Translations under genes and position numbers: made by a program
The notes under the pieces: model-generated
What the model saw: only the letters and a program-made list of their open reading frames with translations
Database searches by the model: none
Told to the model about the DNA's origin: nothing
In this document: positions 27,136 through 35,392 of the stretch, piece by piece
Position numbering within the stretch: the stretch's first letter is position 1
Layout of the letters: the number at the start of each line of letters is the position of its first letter
Source of the DNA: Agaribacillus aureus
GTDB lineage: Bacteria; Bacteroidota; Bacteroidia; Cytophagales; Cyclobacteriaceae
DNA: 64,000 bases
Direction: 5' to 3'
NCBI GenBank assembly: GCA_030442055.1
Contig: JAUJEB010000004.1
Location: 372,001-436,000, forward strand

Positions 27136-29511
27136 ATGTTGCACAACTTTCTAAAGATTGCCTTGCGCCAGATCGTTAAAAACAAAATATATTCGATCAC
27201 CAACATCACCGGCCTTACCCTGGGCATTACCTTTGCGCTGCTGGTTTTTATGGTGGTAAAATTTGAAACGAGCTACGATGGCTATCATAAAAATCGCGAC
27301 TGTATTTACAGGGTGAACACCGGCAAACCTGGTAATGTGCTGGGCAAAGGATCTCAAACCGGCCTGATGCCAGCCCTCATAGACGAATTTCCAGAAATCA
27401 AAAAAGTGGCGGTGGCCAGGATCCTGCATAGCCGGGTAGGCACGCAATTGGAGGTAAATGGCAACCTGAGCCTGGAAAAAAATGCCTTTTTTGTGACCCC
27501 TTCGTTTTACGAAATGTTTGATGCCACCTGGATCGCCGGATCCCCGGCCACATCGCTTGCCAATCCAGGCCAGGTGGTCATCACGGAATCTCTGGCCAAT
27601 AAATATTTTGACGGTCAGGCCATAGACAATATGATAAAAATCGATAATGAATATGAGGTGATTGTCAGCGGAATCATCAAAGATCCGCCATTGAATACAG
27701 ATTTCCCCATAAAAATTGCCATTTCCCACGCCACCTTTGAGCAAAGTAAACATTTTGAGGCCGGCGATTTTAATAGTACCTACTCAGGTTATCAAACTTA
27801 CGTGATGCTGGGACCTGAAAATACGCCGGAAGCACTGGAAGCCAAGTTTCCCGCTATGATCACCAAGTATCTCGGCAAGGAGGCCAATCAACGGTTTGCG
27901 TATGCACTTCAACCTTTGAGGGATATTCATTTTAACATAGCTATTGGCAACTTTAACCGCCGCACTACTTCAAGGTTGACACTACTCATCATGGCATTAA
28001 TAGGGGTGCTTATTTTATGCATCGCCTCTTTCAATTTCATTAATCTAAGCACAGCACAGGCCATTAACCGCGCCACAGAAGTAGGCGTGCGAAAAGTGAT
28101 GGGCAGTACGCGGTCTTTGTTGATGAAACAGTTTTTTTCAGAAACATTCACATTTGTGATGGCAGCTGCGGGTTTATCATTGCTGGCATTGTCCATATTA
28201 ATACCAAAATTAATTGATATTATACACCTTCCCGGTAACGCCCTGCAACTGTATTTTCCCGATATGCTGCTTGTCCTGGCCATGATAGTTGTGTTGCTGA
28301 CCTTCCTGTCGGGACTCTACCCGGCGCTGATCATGGCCAATTTGCGGCCCATCAGTACGCTAAAAAAAAAGGTGGGCAAAACCACATTGAAAGCCGGCTC
28401 TTTAAGAAGAGGTTTGGTGCTGTTTCAATTTACGGTTACCATGATTATGATAATAAGTACGGTGGTGGTGCTCTTCCAAACACATTATGTACTTCGCAAG
28501 CCCCTGGGTTTCAATAAGGAAGCAGTCATAGCCCTGGATCTGCCTCCGCATGCGCCGAAAGTAGAAGCTGCCCTGAGAAACAATCTCTTATCTCACTCCT
28601 CCATCCGGGACATTAGCTTTTCACTAAATACCCCATCAGCCACCTACAACAGGGAGTTTGTGCATTATGGACACATTACGTTTGAGGAGGGCATCATGGC
28701 TGAGCTGAAGTCCATAGACACCAATTATCTCGCCATGTTCGACATTCAAATTTTGGCTGGTAGAAACCTGAAAGCATCCGATCCCAATTCCGCTATTTTA
28801 ATCAATGAAACGTTGATGAAACAAATTGGCTTTAACGACCCCAACGAGGTGCTGGGAGAAAGTATTGAATTTATTGGAATTAAGGGAGAAATAGTTGGTG
28901 TTGTACAAAATTTTCATTCCCTATCGCTAAAAACAGCAATCTATCCTTTAATTTTCTTCAGAGATCAAAGTTGGTTTCACAAGGCTTCAATTAAGATCGA
29001 TATGGCGCAACTGGCATCAATACTTAGCTTAATCAAACAGCAATGGCATGACTTTTTTCCCAAAACATTTTTTCAATATAAATTTCTGGATGAAGATATA
29101 GCCAGTTTCTACCGACAAGAGATAAAAACGTCGCGCTTGCTGTCTTTGTTGGCAGGGGTTGCCATCTTTATAGCCTGCCTGGGGCTTTTTGGGCTAGCTG
29201 CCTACGATGCTGTACAAAGGACCAAGGAAATAGGTATTCGAAAAGTTATGGGCGCTTCGGTCCATGCGATTTTGTTCTTACTCTCCAAAAATTATTTGAA
29301 ACTTATTCTGGTCGCTTTTTTGATAGCGATACCGGTCACCAATTATCTGGTGTCGGAGTGGCTACAGGAATTTGCTTACAAAATAGACTTAAACCTCTGG
29401 ATATTTGTGGCGCCCGGATTATTTGTGGCTGTGACAGCATGGTTAGCTATCCTTGGACAATCTTTTCAGGCAGCTGTAAAAAATCCCTCCGAAACGTTAA
29501 AGTACGAGTGA
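27136..29511 (+). CDS. FtsX/MacB-type ABC transporter permease
   Basis: A 791-residue inner-membrane permease of the type VII ABC (MacB) class found in many copies in Cytophagales. One N-terminal helix (NITGLTLGITFALLVFMVV) leads to a MacB_PCD periplasmic domain (about 45-260). Then an FtsX domain of three helices (about 285-410, LTLLIMALIGVLILCIASFN and RATEVGVRKVMGSTRSLLMK), a second helix/periplasmic unit (about 425-650), and a last FtsX domain (about 670-790, ACLGLFGLAAYDAVQRTKEI, GIRKVMGAS). No ATPase gene is adjacent, as is usual for this group; it likely shares a distant ATPase. Role (efflux or mechanotransmission) cannot be specified. Confidence 0.92.
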   Translation: MLHNFLKIALRQIVKNKIYSITNITGLTLGITFALLVFMVVKFETSYDGYHKNRDCIYRVNTGKPGNVLGKGSQTGLMPALIDEFPEIKKVAVARILHSRVGTQLEVNGNLSLEKNAFFVTPSFYEMFDATWIAGSPATSLANPGQVVITESLANKYFDGQAIDNMIKIDNEYEVIVSGIIKDPPLNTDFPIKIAISHATFEQSKHFEAGDFNSTYSGYQTYVMLGPENTPEALEAKFPAMITKYLGKEANQRFAYALQPLRDIHFNIAIGNFNRRTTSRLTLLIMALIGVLILCIASFNFINLSTAQAINRATEVGVRKVMGSTRSLLMKQFFSETFTFVMAAAGLSLLALSILIPKLIDIIHLPGNALQLYFPDMLLVLAMIVVLLTFLSGLYPALIMANLRPISTLKKKVGKTTLKAGSLRRGLVLFQFTVTMIMIISTVVVLFQTHYVLRKPLGFNKEAVIALDLPPHAPKVEAALRNNLLSHSSIRDISFSLNTPSATYNREFVHYGHITFEEGIMAELKSIDTNYLAMFDIQILAGRNLKASDPNSAILINETLMKQIGFNDPNEVLGESIEFIGIKGEIVGVVQNFHSLSLKTAIYPLIFFRDQSWFHKASIKIDMAQLASILSLIKQQWHDFFPKTFFQYKFLDEDIASFYRQEIKTSRLLSLLAGVAIFIACLGLFGLAAYDAVQRTKEIGIRKVMGASVHAILFLLSKNYLKLILVAFLIAIPVTNYLVSEWLQEFAYKIDLNLWIFVAPGLFVAVTAWLAILGQSFQAAVKNPSETLKYE

Positions 29512-29624
29512 CAGCGGTATAGGATTCCTGGTCTTGACGTGATCTGAAGGATTTGCTGAAGCTTTTGGAGAAACAGGGGTAAATTGCTGGCTTAATGGCA
29601 TCTAAGTAAACCATTCAGCAAAAA

Positions 29625-30413
29625 ATGCCGTTTCACAGAATAAAACTTGCCGTGAAAAATTTTGCCCTCATCCTCGTGCTGCTGACAGCTTTTTGTTACA
29701 GGCTCCAGGCCCAAAAAGCTTCACCTGATCAATTTCAGACCCACAATGGTCCGTTAACCGTCCAGCCTATACTGCATGGTAGTTTGGTCCTGACCTGGAA
29801 CGAACAAACCATATACATTGACCCTTATGGCGGCAAGTCGGCTTTTGATGGCATGGCGACACCGGACCTCATCCTTATCACAGATATCCATGGCGATCAC
29901 CTGAATACAGGGACACTGGAGACCATCGATGTCTCAAATACCACCATAATTTGCCCCCAGGCGGTAGCCGATAAAATTCCCGGAAAATATAAATCAAAAC
30001 TAAAAGTTTTAGGTAATGGTGAAAGCCTGGAATGGTCCAACGTAAAAATTGCCGCTTTACCCATGTATAACCTCCCTGAAACACCCGATTCAAGACACCC
30101 TAAAGGTCGTGGAAATGGGTATTTAATAGAACTGGGGGGAAAAACAGTTTATATTTCCGGTGACACCGAGGATATACCGGAAATGAGAGCACTAAAAAAT
30201 ATTGATATTGCCTTTGTCTGTATGAATCTTCCCTACACCATGAACATAGACCAGGCTGCCAGTGCCGTCCTGGAATTTGTACCCAAGGTTGTCTATCCAT
30301 TTCACTACCGCGGAAAAGAGGGGTTGAGCGACGTGGAAGGTTTTAAGAGGTTGGTAGCCAAAGGAAATAAAAATATCGACGTACGATTAAGGAATTGGTA
30401 CCCCGGAAATTAG
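29625..30413 (+). CDS. Secreted MBL-fold metal-dependent hydrolase (UlaG-like)
   Basis: A 262-residue metallo-beta-lactamase-fold protein with signal peptide (NFALILVLLTAFCYRLQAQ). The metal site begins TDIHGDHLN: D87-x-H89-x-D91-H92 instead of the textbook HxHxDH, as in some UlaG-like members. ISGDTEDIPEM supplies the bridging Asp and VYPFHYRGKEG the last His. A start at 29625 gives the full signal peptide. It follows the ABC permease by 113 bp and precedes a GNAT gene. Substrate unknown; periplasmic location is inferred. Confidence 0.85.
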   Translation: MPFHRIKLAVKNFALILVLLTAFCYRLQAQKASPDQFQTHNGPLTVQPILHGSLVLTWNEQTIYIDPYGGKSAFDGMATPDLILITDIHGDHLNTGTLETIDVSNTTIICPQAVADKIPGKYKSKLKVLGNGESLEWSNVKIAALPMYNLPETPDSRHPKGRGNGYLIELGGKTVYISGDTEDIPEMRALKNIDIAFVCMNLPYTMNIDQAASAVLEFVPKVVYPFHYRGKEGLSDVEGFKRLVAKGNKNIDVRLRNWYPGN

Positions 30414-30561
30414 AGGTGGCAAATTTTCACGGGTCCGTTACTGTTTACTCCCTTTAGCCTCCTCGTACAACAAACTTGCTTAAATCGATGCTTTCATCTT
30501 TTTTTGAATGTTAAGGCGTTGATGCAAAGCAGATTCCAAATAGACCCGAATTACATATAAA

Positions 30562-31011
30562 ATGAAGCCCCATTGGAAATTAGCCCAAAAAGAAGATATC
30601 AAAAACCTCTGCATAATGATGGAGGCATTTTATAAAATTGATAACTATCCGTTTGATCAGCAGGTAATGGAAAAAAATCTAAGCCAATTTCTTTCGGAAG
30701 ATGAGTTTGGAAGAATCTGGCTTATTGAGGCCGATCGACAATTGGCAGGCTATATTATTCTCACTTTCGGATACAGCTTCGAATACGGAGGAAGAGATGC
30801 TTTTATCGACGAGTTTTTCATTGTCGAAGGTTATCGTCATCAAGGTATTGGGAATGCTACACTGCAATTCGTTTTAAATGAAGCGCCGAATTTACATATT
30901 AAAGCATTGCACCTCGAAGTAGAAAAGCACAATCAGGCTGGTAATTCCCTTTACCGAAAACATGCCTTCAAGACGGGCAACAGAACATTGATGACCCGAA
31001 AGTTATCTTAA
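30562..31011 (+). CDS. GNAT-family N-acetyltransferase
   Basis: A 149-residue acetyltransferase. The acetyl-CoA motif A is GYRHQGIGNATLQFVL (about 93-108), preceded by the strand DAFIDEFFIVE; motif B is HLEVEKHNQAGNSLYRKHAF. N-terminal KPHWKLAQKEDIKNLCIMM is the usual start of single-domain GNATs. Acceptor substrate cannot be predicted. It lies 148 bp after the MBL gene and 179 bp before a TetR gene, all in the same direction, but without evidence of an operon. Confidence 0.9.
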   Translation: MKPHWKLAQKEDIKNLCIMMEAFYKIDNYPFDQQVMEKNLSQFLSEDEFGRIWLIEADRQLAGYIILTFGYSFEYGGRDAFIDEFFIVEGYRHQGIGNATLQFVLNEAPNLHIKALHLEVEKHNQAGNSLYRKHAFKTGNRTLMTRKLS

Positions 31012-31162
31012 TACAAAGCAAAAGATTCATGCCCCGTTTTTCCCGGCAGGGGAATTAAAAAACCGTTATCAGATAGCTTATTTCCGTGATTTGTTATAAA
31101 AAGTAATAAAGTCAGCCAGATGGTTTTGTCATGATTATACGGACAAATTCCGTTTTTTTCAT

Positions 31163-31170
31163 TATTTTTG
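31163..31170 (+). promoter_or_regulatory. Candidate -7 promoter element and inverted repeat for the TetR gene
   Basis: TATTTTTG matches the Bacteroidota -7 consensus TAnnTTTG exactly, 21 bp before the TetR start codon. No well-spaced -33 TTTG is visible (nearest about 34 bp upstream). Just downstream, GAAT-AATC-ATTC (31172-31183) is an inverted repeat sitting between promoter and start codon, where an autoregulatory TetR operator could be. Confidence 0.35.
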
Positions 31171-31190
31171 GAATAATCATTCTATATTAA

Positions 31191-31778
31191 ATGGCCCGTA
31201 CAAAAGCATTTGATGAACAAGAGGTATTAAACAAGGCCATGGCGCTATTTTGGCAGAAAGGCTTTCACGCTACTTCTATCCAGGATCTGGTGGATCATTT
31301 GGGCATTAACCGGGCTTCGATGTATGATACTTTCGGAGGAAAGGAACAGTTGTTTATGCAGGCATTGCAACTATACCTCAGCCAATTCAGTACCGATGTT
31401 GGTAAATTACGAGAGGTTCTAAGAGGAAAATCCGTTAGGAAGTTTTTAAGAGAATATGCCTTAAGCGATTTGGAAAAAAAAGAGGTATTGGACCAAAATG
31501 GTTGTTTTGCTACCAATGCCACCGCCGAATTATCAAAGGAAAACAAGCAGGTGTGTTCCGTCTTGTCCGATAATATGGAGCGTAATATAAAATTTTTTGA
31601 GGTGGTAATAAGACTGGGCCAGGAAAGGCGGGAAATAGACCGTAACAAAGATCCATATGTAATGGCCAGGCACTTATTTGTATTCTTCAACGGCTTAAAA
31701 GTTATCTCAAAACTCAAACCGAAGGAGTCCCTGTGCTCCGTTGTTGATGCACAGTTGGATTTTTTGTTTGAACATTAA
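31191..31778 (+). CDS. TetR/AcrR-family transcriptional regulator
   Basis: A 195-residue regulator with the N-terminal pattern MARTKAFDEQEVLNKAMALF followed by the helix-turn-helix TSIQDLVDHLGINRASMYDT and FGGKEQLFMQAL (about 28-60). The C-terminal half has a TetR_C-like pattern with GCFATNATAELSKE. This subgroup often controls a neighbouring detoxification or efflux gene. The next gene, an ABC permease 215 bp downstream on the same strand, is a possible target. The upstream inverted repeat suggests autoregulation; both are inference. Confidence 0.92.
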   Translation: MARTKAFDEQEVLNKAMALFWQKGFHATSIQDLVDHLGINRASMYDTFGGKEQLFMQALQLYLSQFSTDVGKLREVLRGKSVRKFLREYALSDLEKKEVLDQNGCFATNATAELSKENKQVCSVLSDNMERNIKFFEVVIRLGQERREIDRNKDPYVMARHLFVFFNGLKVISKLKPKESLCSVVDAQLDFLFEH

Positions 31779-31993
31779 TCAGGCGCTATCTTAAGTGTCG
31801 TCATTGTATCCATATCGATAGGCTCCCTTGCCTCACACCCGGTCATCCTTTTCAGATAAATACCTTTCCTAATTTTTTTAAGACTTCCTGTAACCATACT
31901 TAAAATCGGAGGTAATAATAACATCAAAGCGATGCAACTTTGATGGTAACTTTTTGGTCTTTAGACAACATTCAGCTTAACTACCCAACGATT

Positions 31994-34348
31994 ATGTTCA
32001 AACACAACCTTTTACTCACCGTTCGCAATTTTAAAAAATACAAAGACTCGTTTATTATCAATCTTATTGGTTTGACCACTGGTCTGGCATGTACCATGCT
32101 CATTTATTTATGGGTAAATGATGAATTAGGTGTTGATAAATTTCACACCAAAGACAGCCGGCTTTATCAAATCATGGAGCACCAGCAATACGCGGAAGAA
32201 ATCATGACCACCAATTCCACGCCGGGAATACTTTCCGAAGCCCTCGTCGCGGAATTTCCGGAATTTGAACACACCGCCACCACCTCCTGGGTCAGTTCTT
32301 ATACCCTTTCTGTAGAAGAATTAAATGTCAAATCCCGTGGGATTTACGTGGGCGAGGATTATTTTAATATTTTTTCCTACCCCTTAATCCAGGGCGATGC
32401 GAATCAGGTACTAACGGATAAAAATGCTATTGTCATTTCTAAAGCGTTGGCTATCAAGCTTTTTAAATCCACAGAAAACGTGGTTGGTAAACGCATGGAG
32501 TTGCAGCACGAAAGGTCATTTCTCGTTACAGGCGTATTCGAAAATATACCACAAAACTCCTCGGAGCAATTTGATTTTGCATTATCTTTTGAAAATTTTA
32601 AAGACAAACATGCCTGGGTGCTGGAATGGGATAACAACGGTCCCAGGACCTATGCTACGCTCAAAGAAGGCAGCAACCCCGAACAGGTTGAGAAGAAAAT
32701 AGCCCCTTTTATCAAATCCAAGAATGAGCATTCCAATGTCACTTTATTTTTGAAGCCTTACTCGGAAAAATACCTTTACGGTACCTACGAAAATGGCGTA
32801 CTTTCAGGAGGCAGGATTGAATATGTCAGGTTATTCTCAATTATTGCTGTATTTATACTGATCATCGCCTGTATCAACTTCATGAATCTATCGACGGCAA
32901 GGGCCTCCAGAAGATCGCGCGAGGTAGGTATAAAAAAAGCAGTGGGGGCACAGCAACGCTCCCTGATATTTCAGTATATCGGAGAGTCTGTGTTAATGAC
33001 CATGTTATCACTGGTCCTGGCAATTATAATCGTTTGGCTGGCACTCCCTGAGTTTAATAATATCACCGGCAAGCATATTGCCTTGCATTTCGGCTTTAAC
33101 CAGGTGTTATGGTTTGTTTTTATAGGTGTGCTTACCGGCCTGGTTTCCGGAAGTTACCCTGCACTTTACCTATCGGGATTTAAGCCCATAGCTATTTTGA
33201 AAGGAGAGATCAGAGGAAGCCTGGGAGAGCTCTGGGCCAGGAGAGGGCTGGTTATCTTTCAATTTTCCCTGTCAATCATATTAATCGTATCGGTGTTGGT
33301 TATTTTTAAGCAGATCGAATATGTACAAAGCAAAAACCTGGGTTATAATAAAGACAACGTCATATACTTTCCTATAGAGGGAAAGACCAAAGAAAATACT
33401 GATACCTTTCTAACCGAGCTAAAACGCGTTCCCGGCGTGGTAAATGCCTCTAGCATCGGTCATGGATTAATTGGCAGGCAAAGCAATACCAGCGGCCTGA
33501 ACTGGGAAGGTAAAAATCCGGATGACTTAATCCTTTTTGAAAATGTACGTACTAATTATGATTTGATTGAAACCCTGGGCATTGAAATGAAAGAAGGCCG
33601 GTCTTTTTCCAGGGATTTCAGCACCGATACTACAAAAATAATTTTTAATGAAGCTGCTATCAGGGTCATGGGCCTCAAAGATCCCATAGGCCAGGTAATC
33701 AATTTATGGGGTGAAATAGATCTTGAAATTATCGGTGTGGTCAAAGACTTCCATTTCGAATCTCTGCATGAAGCGGTCAACCCACTATTCTTTATCATCG
33801 ACCAAAGGAGCAACTGGAATATTATGGCCAGAATTGAAGCAGGAAGGGAACAGGAGACCCTTGAGCGATTGAAGAACCTTTATCAGACATTCAATCCAGG
33901 ATTTACATTTGATTACCAATTCATGGACGAAAAGTACCAAAAACTATATAAATCGGAACAGCGGGTAGCCAGTCTTTCCCGTTATTTTGCGGGGTTTGCC
34001 ATTATTATCTCCTGCCTGGGGTTATTTGGACTTGCGGCTTTCACTGCTCAAAGAAGATTGAAAGAAATAGGCATTCGTAAGGTGCTTGGATCCAGTGTTT
34101 CGAATATCATTTATTTATTATCAAAAGATTTCTCCCGCCTGGTTTTCATGGCCATATTGATCGCACTACCCACCAGTTATTTTTTGATGCGCAGCTGGTT
34201 GGATAAGTTTGCCTTCAGCATTGAGTTGAAAATCTGGTTTTTTCTTGGCTCCGGGTTGGTCGCCCTGATAATCGCCTGGGTAACCGTGGGTTCCCAGGCT
34301 TTAAAGGCGGCAAATGTAAATCCTACAGCTTGTTTGAAGGACGAATAA
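31994..34348 (+). CDS. FtsX/MacB-type ABC transporter permease
   Basis: A 784-residue permease of the same type as that at 27136-29511, starting at ATG 31994 (MFKHNLLLTVRNFKKYKDSF); the frame is open 54 bp further up but the family begins here. N-terminal helix LIGLTTGLACTMLIYLWV, MacB_PCD-like periplasmic region (about 45-270), first FtsX domain (about 280-400, SIIAVFILIIACINFMNLST, REVGIKKAVGAQQ), a repeat of both units, and terminal FtsX domain with ISCLGLFGLAAFTAQRRLKE and GIRKVLGSS. No ATPase gene is nearby. It follows a TetR gene and is convergent with metF. Confidence 0.92.
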   Translation: MFKHNLLLTVRNFKKYKDSFIINLIGLTTGLACTMLIYLWVNDELGVDKFHTKDSRLYQIMEHQQYAEEIMTTNSTPGILSEALVAEFPEFEHTATTSWVSSYTLSVEELNVKSRGIYVGEDYFNIFSYPLIQGDANQVLTDKNAIVISKALAIKLFKSTENVVGKRMELQHERSFLVTGVFENIPQNSSEQFDFALSFENFKDKHAWVLEWDNNGPRTYATLKEGSNPEQVEKKIAPFIKSKNEHSNVTLFLKPYSEKYLYGTYENGVLSGGRIEYVRLFSIIAVFILIIACINFMNLSTARASRRSREVGIKKAVGAQQRSLIFQYIGESVLMTMLSLVLAIIIVWLALPEFNNITGKHIALHFGFNQVLWFVFIGVLTGLVSGSYPALYLSGFKPIAILKGEIRGSLGELWARRGLVIFQFSLSIILIVSVLVIFKQIEYVQSKNLGYNKDNVIYFPIEGKTKENTDTFLTELKRVPGVVNASSIGHGLIGRQSNTSGLNWEGKNPDDLILFENVRTNYDLIETLGIEMKEGRSFSRDFSTDTTKIIFNEAAIRVMGLKDPIGQVINLWGEIDLEIIGVVKDFHFESLHEAVNPLFFIIDQRSNWNIMARIEAGREQETLERLKNLYQTFNPGFTFDYQFMDEKYQKLYKSEQRVASLSRYFAGFAIIISCLGLFGLAAFTAQRRLKEIGIRKVLGSSVSNIIYLLSKDFSRLVFMAILIALPTSYFLMRSWLDKFAFSIELKIWFFLGSGLVALIIAWVTVGSQALKAANVNPTACLKDE

Positions 34349-34354
34349 TTTGGC

Positions 34355-34380
34355 GCCCGGCTTTCGGGTTGACACCGGGC
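34355..34380. terminator. GC-rich hairpin between convergent genes
   Basis: GCCCGG (34355-34360) and CCGGGC (34375-34380) can pair across a 14-base loop in the 39-bp gap between the ABC permease and metF. It lacks a clean T tract on either strand, so it is only a weak terminator candidate for the two converging transcripts. Confidence 0.35.
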
Positions 34381-34387
34381 AACAGTT

Positions 34388-35341
34388 TTAAAACAACTCC
34401 TTTGCGATATTGTATACGGGTTCTGCCTTACCCATGGAGTAATAGTGCAGGCATGGCACACCATATTCGATAAGTTCCTTGGATTGCTGGATGCACCATT
34501 CTACGCCCACCTGCTTGGCCTGCGCATTATTCTTGCAGGCCTCGATCTCATCTGACAGATCCTCCGGAATATCAATATGAAAAATGCTGGGTAGCCTGGT
34601 TACCTGCCGGATGGTGGTAATTGGCTTCAACCCCGGGATAATTGGAATATCAATGCCTTCGCTGCGACAAGTTTCAACAAACTCAAAATACTTTTGATTG
34701 TCATAAAACATCTGGGTGACAATATAATCGGCACCGCGGGCAACTTTCTCTTTCAAATACCTTATGTCTGTTTTTAAGTTAGGTGCCTCAAAGTGTTTTT
34801 CCGGATAACCTGCCACGCCGATGCAAAAATTTGTCGGATGGGCGTTGAGTAATTCGTCGTCGAGGTATTGTCCCTTATTCATCGATATCACCTGTGCCAG
34901 CAGATCAACGGCATAGTTATGCCCCTCTGGATCCGGAACAAAACGAGCCTCCGTTTTAATGGCATCACCCCGGATGATCAATACATTATTAATTCCCAAA
35001 AAATTAAGATCTATCAATGCGTTTTCAGTTTCCTCCTTGGTAAATCCGCCACAAATAATGTGCGGGACGGTATCTACATCATATTTACTTTTGATAGCCG
35101 CGCAAATACCTACCGTGCCAGGCCTTTTTTTTGTCGCCTTTTTTTCGAGCAGTCCATTTTCGCGATTTTTATACACATATTCCTCCCGGTGATAGGTAAC
35201 ATCAATAAACGGGGGATTAAATTCCATTAGAGGATCAATGTGCTTATATAAACTTTCTATACTATCTCCTTTGAGCGGAGGGAGGATTTCTATAGAAAAC
35301 AGGGTCTTTTTTGCATTTTTTAAATGTTCGGTAACTTTCAT
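34388..35341 (-). CDS. metF: Methylenetetrahydrofolate reductase
   Basis: FAD-dependent TIM-barrel enzyme reducing 5,10-methylene-THF to 5-methyl-THF, the methyl donor for MetH. The 317 residues match the bacterial enzyme: catalytic Glu in FSIEILPPLKG, FIDVTYHREE, IIRGD and YAVDLL segments, CIGVAGYPEKH, the ARGADYIVTQMFYDNQKYFE strand, and IPGLKPITT. The C-terminal WCIQQSKELIEYGVPCLHYY is family-typical. It is the last gene of the metH1-metH2-metF operon (51 bp after metH2), downstream of a SAM-I riboswitch. Confidence 0.97.
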   Translation of the reverse strand: MKVTEHLKNAKKTLFSIEILPPLKGDSIESLYKHIDPLMEFNPPFIDVTYHREEYVYKNRENGLLEKKATKKRPGTVGICAAIKSKYDVDTVPHIICGGFTKEETENALIDLNFLGINNVLIIRGDAIKTEARFVPDPEGHNYAVDLLAQVISMNKGQYLDDELLNAHPTNFCIGVAGYPEKHFEAPNLKTDIRYLKEKVARGADYIVTQMFYDNQKYFEFVETCRSEGIDIPIIPGLKPITTIRQVTRLPSIFHIDIPEDLSDEIEACKNNAQAKQVGVEWCIQQSKELIEYGVPCLHYYSMGKAEPVYNIAKELF

Positions 35342-35392
35342 CCGTATTTAAATAATAGTATAAAATAATTCTTTCTTAAACCTTTGCATTTT

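Noticed and set aside
27151-27753. 200-codon minus-strand frame opposite the ABC permease
   Set aside because: Shadow of the permease coding strand; composition is typical of an antisense frame.
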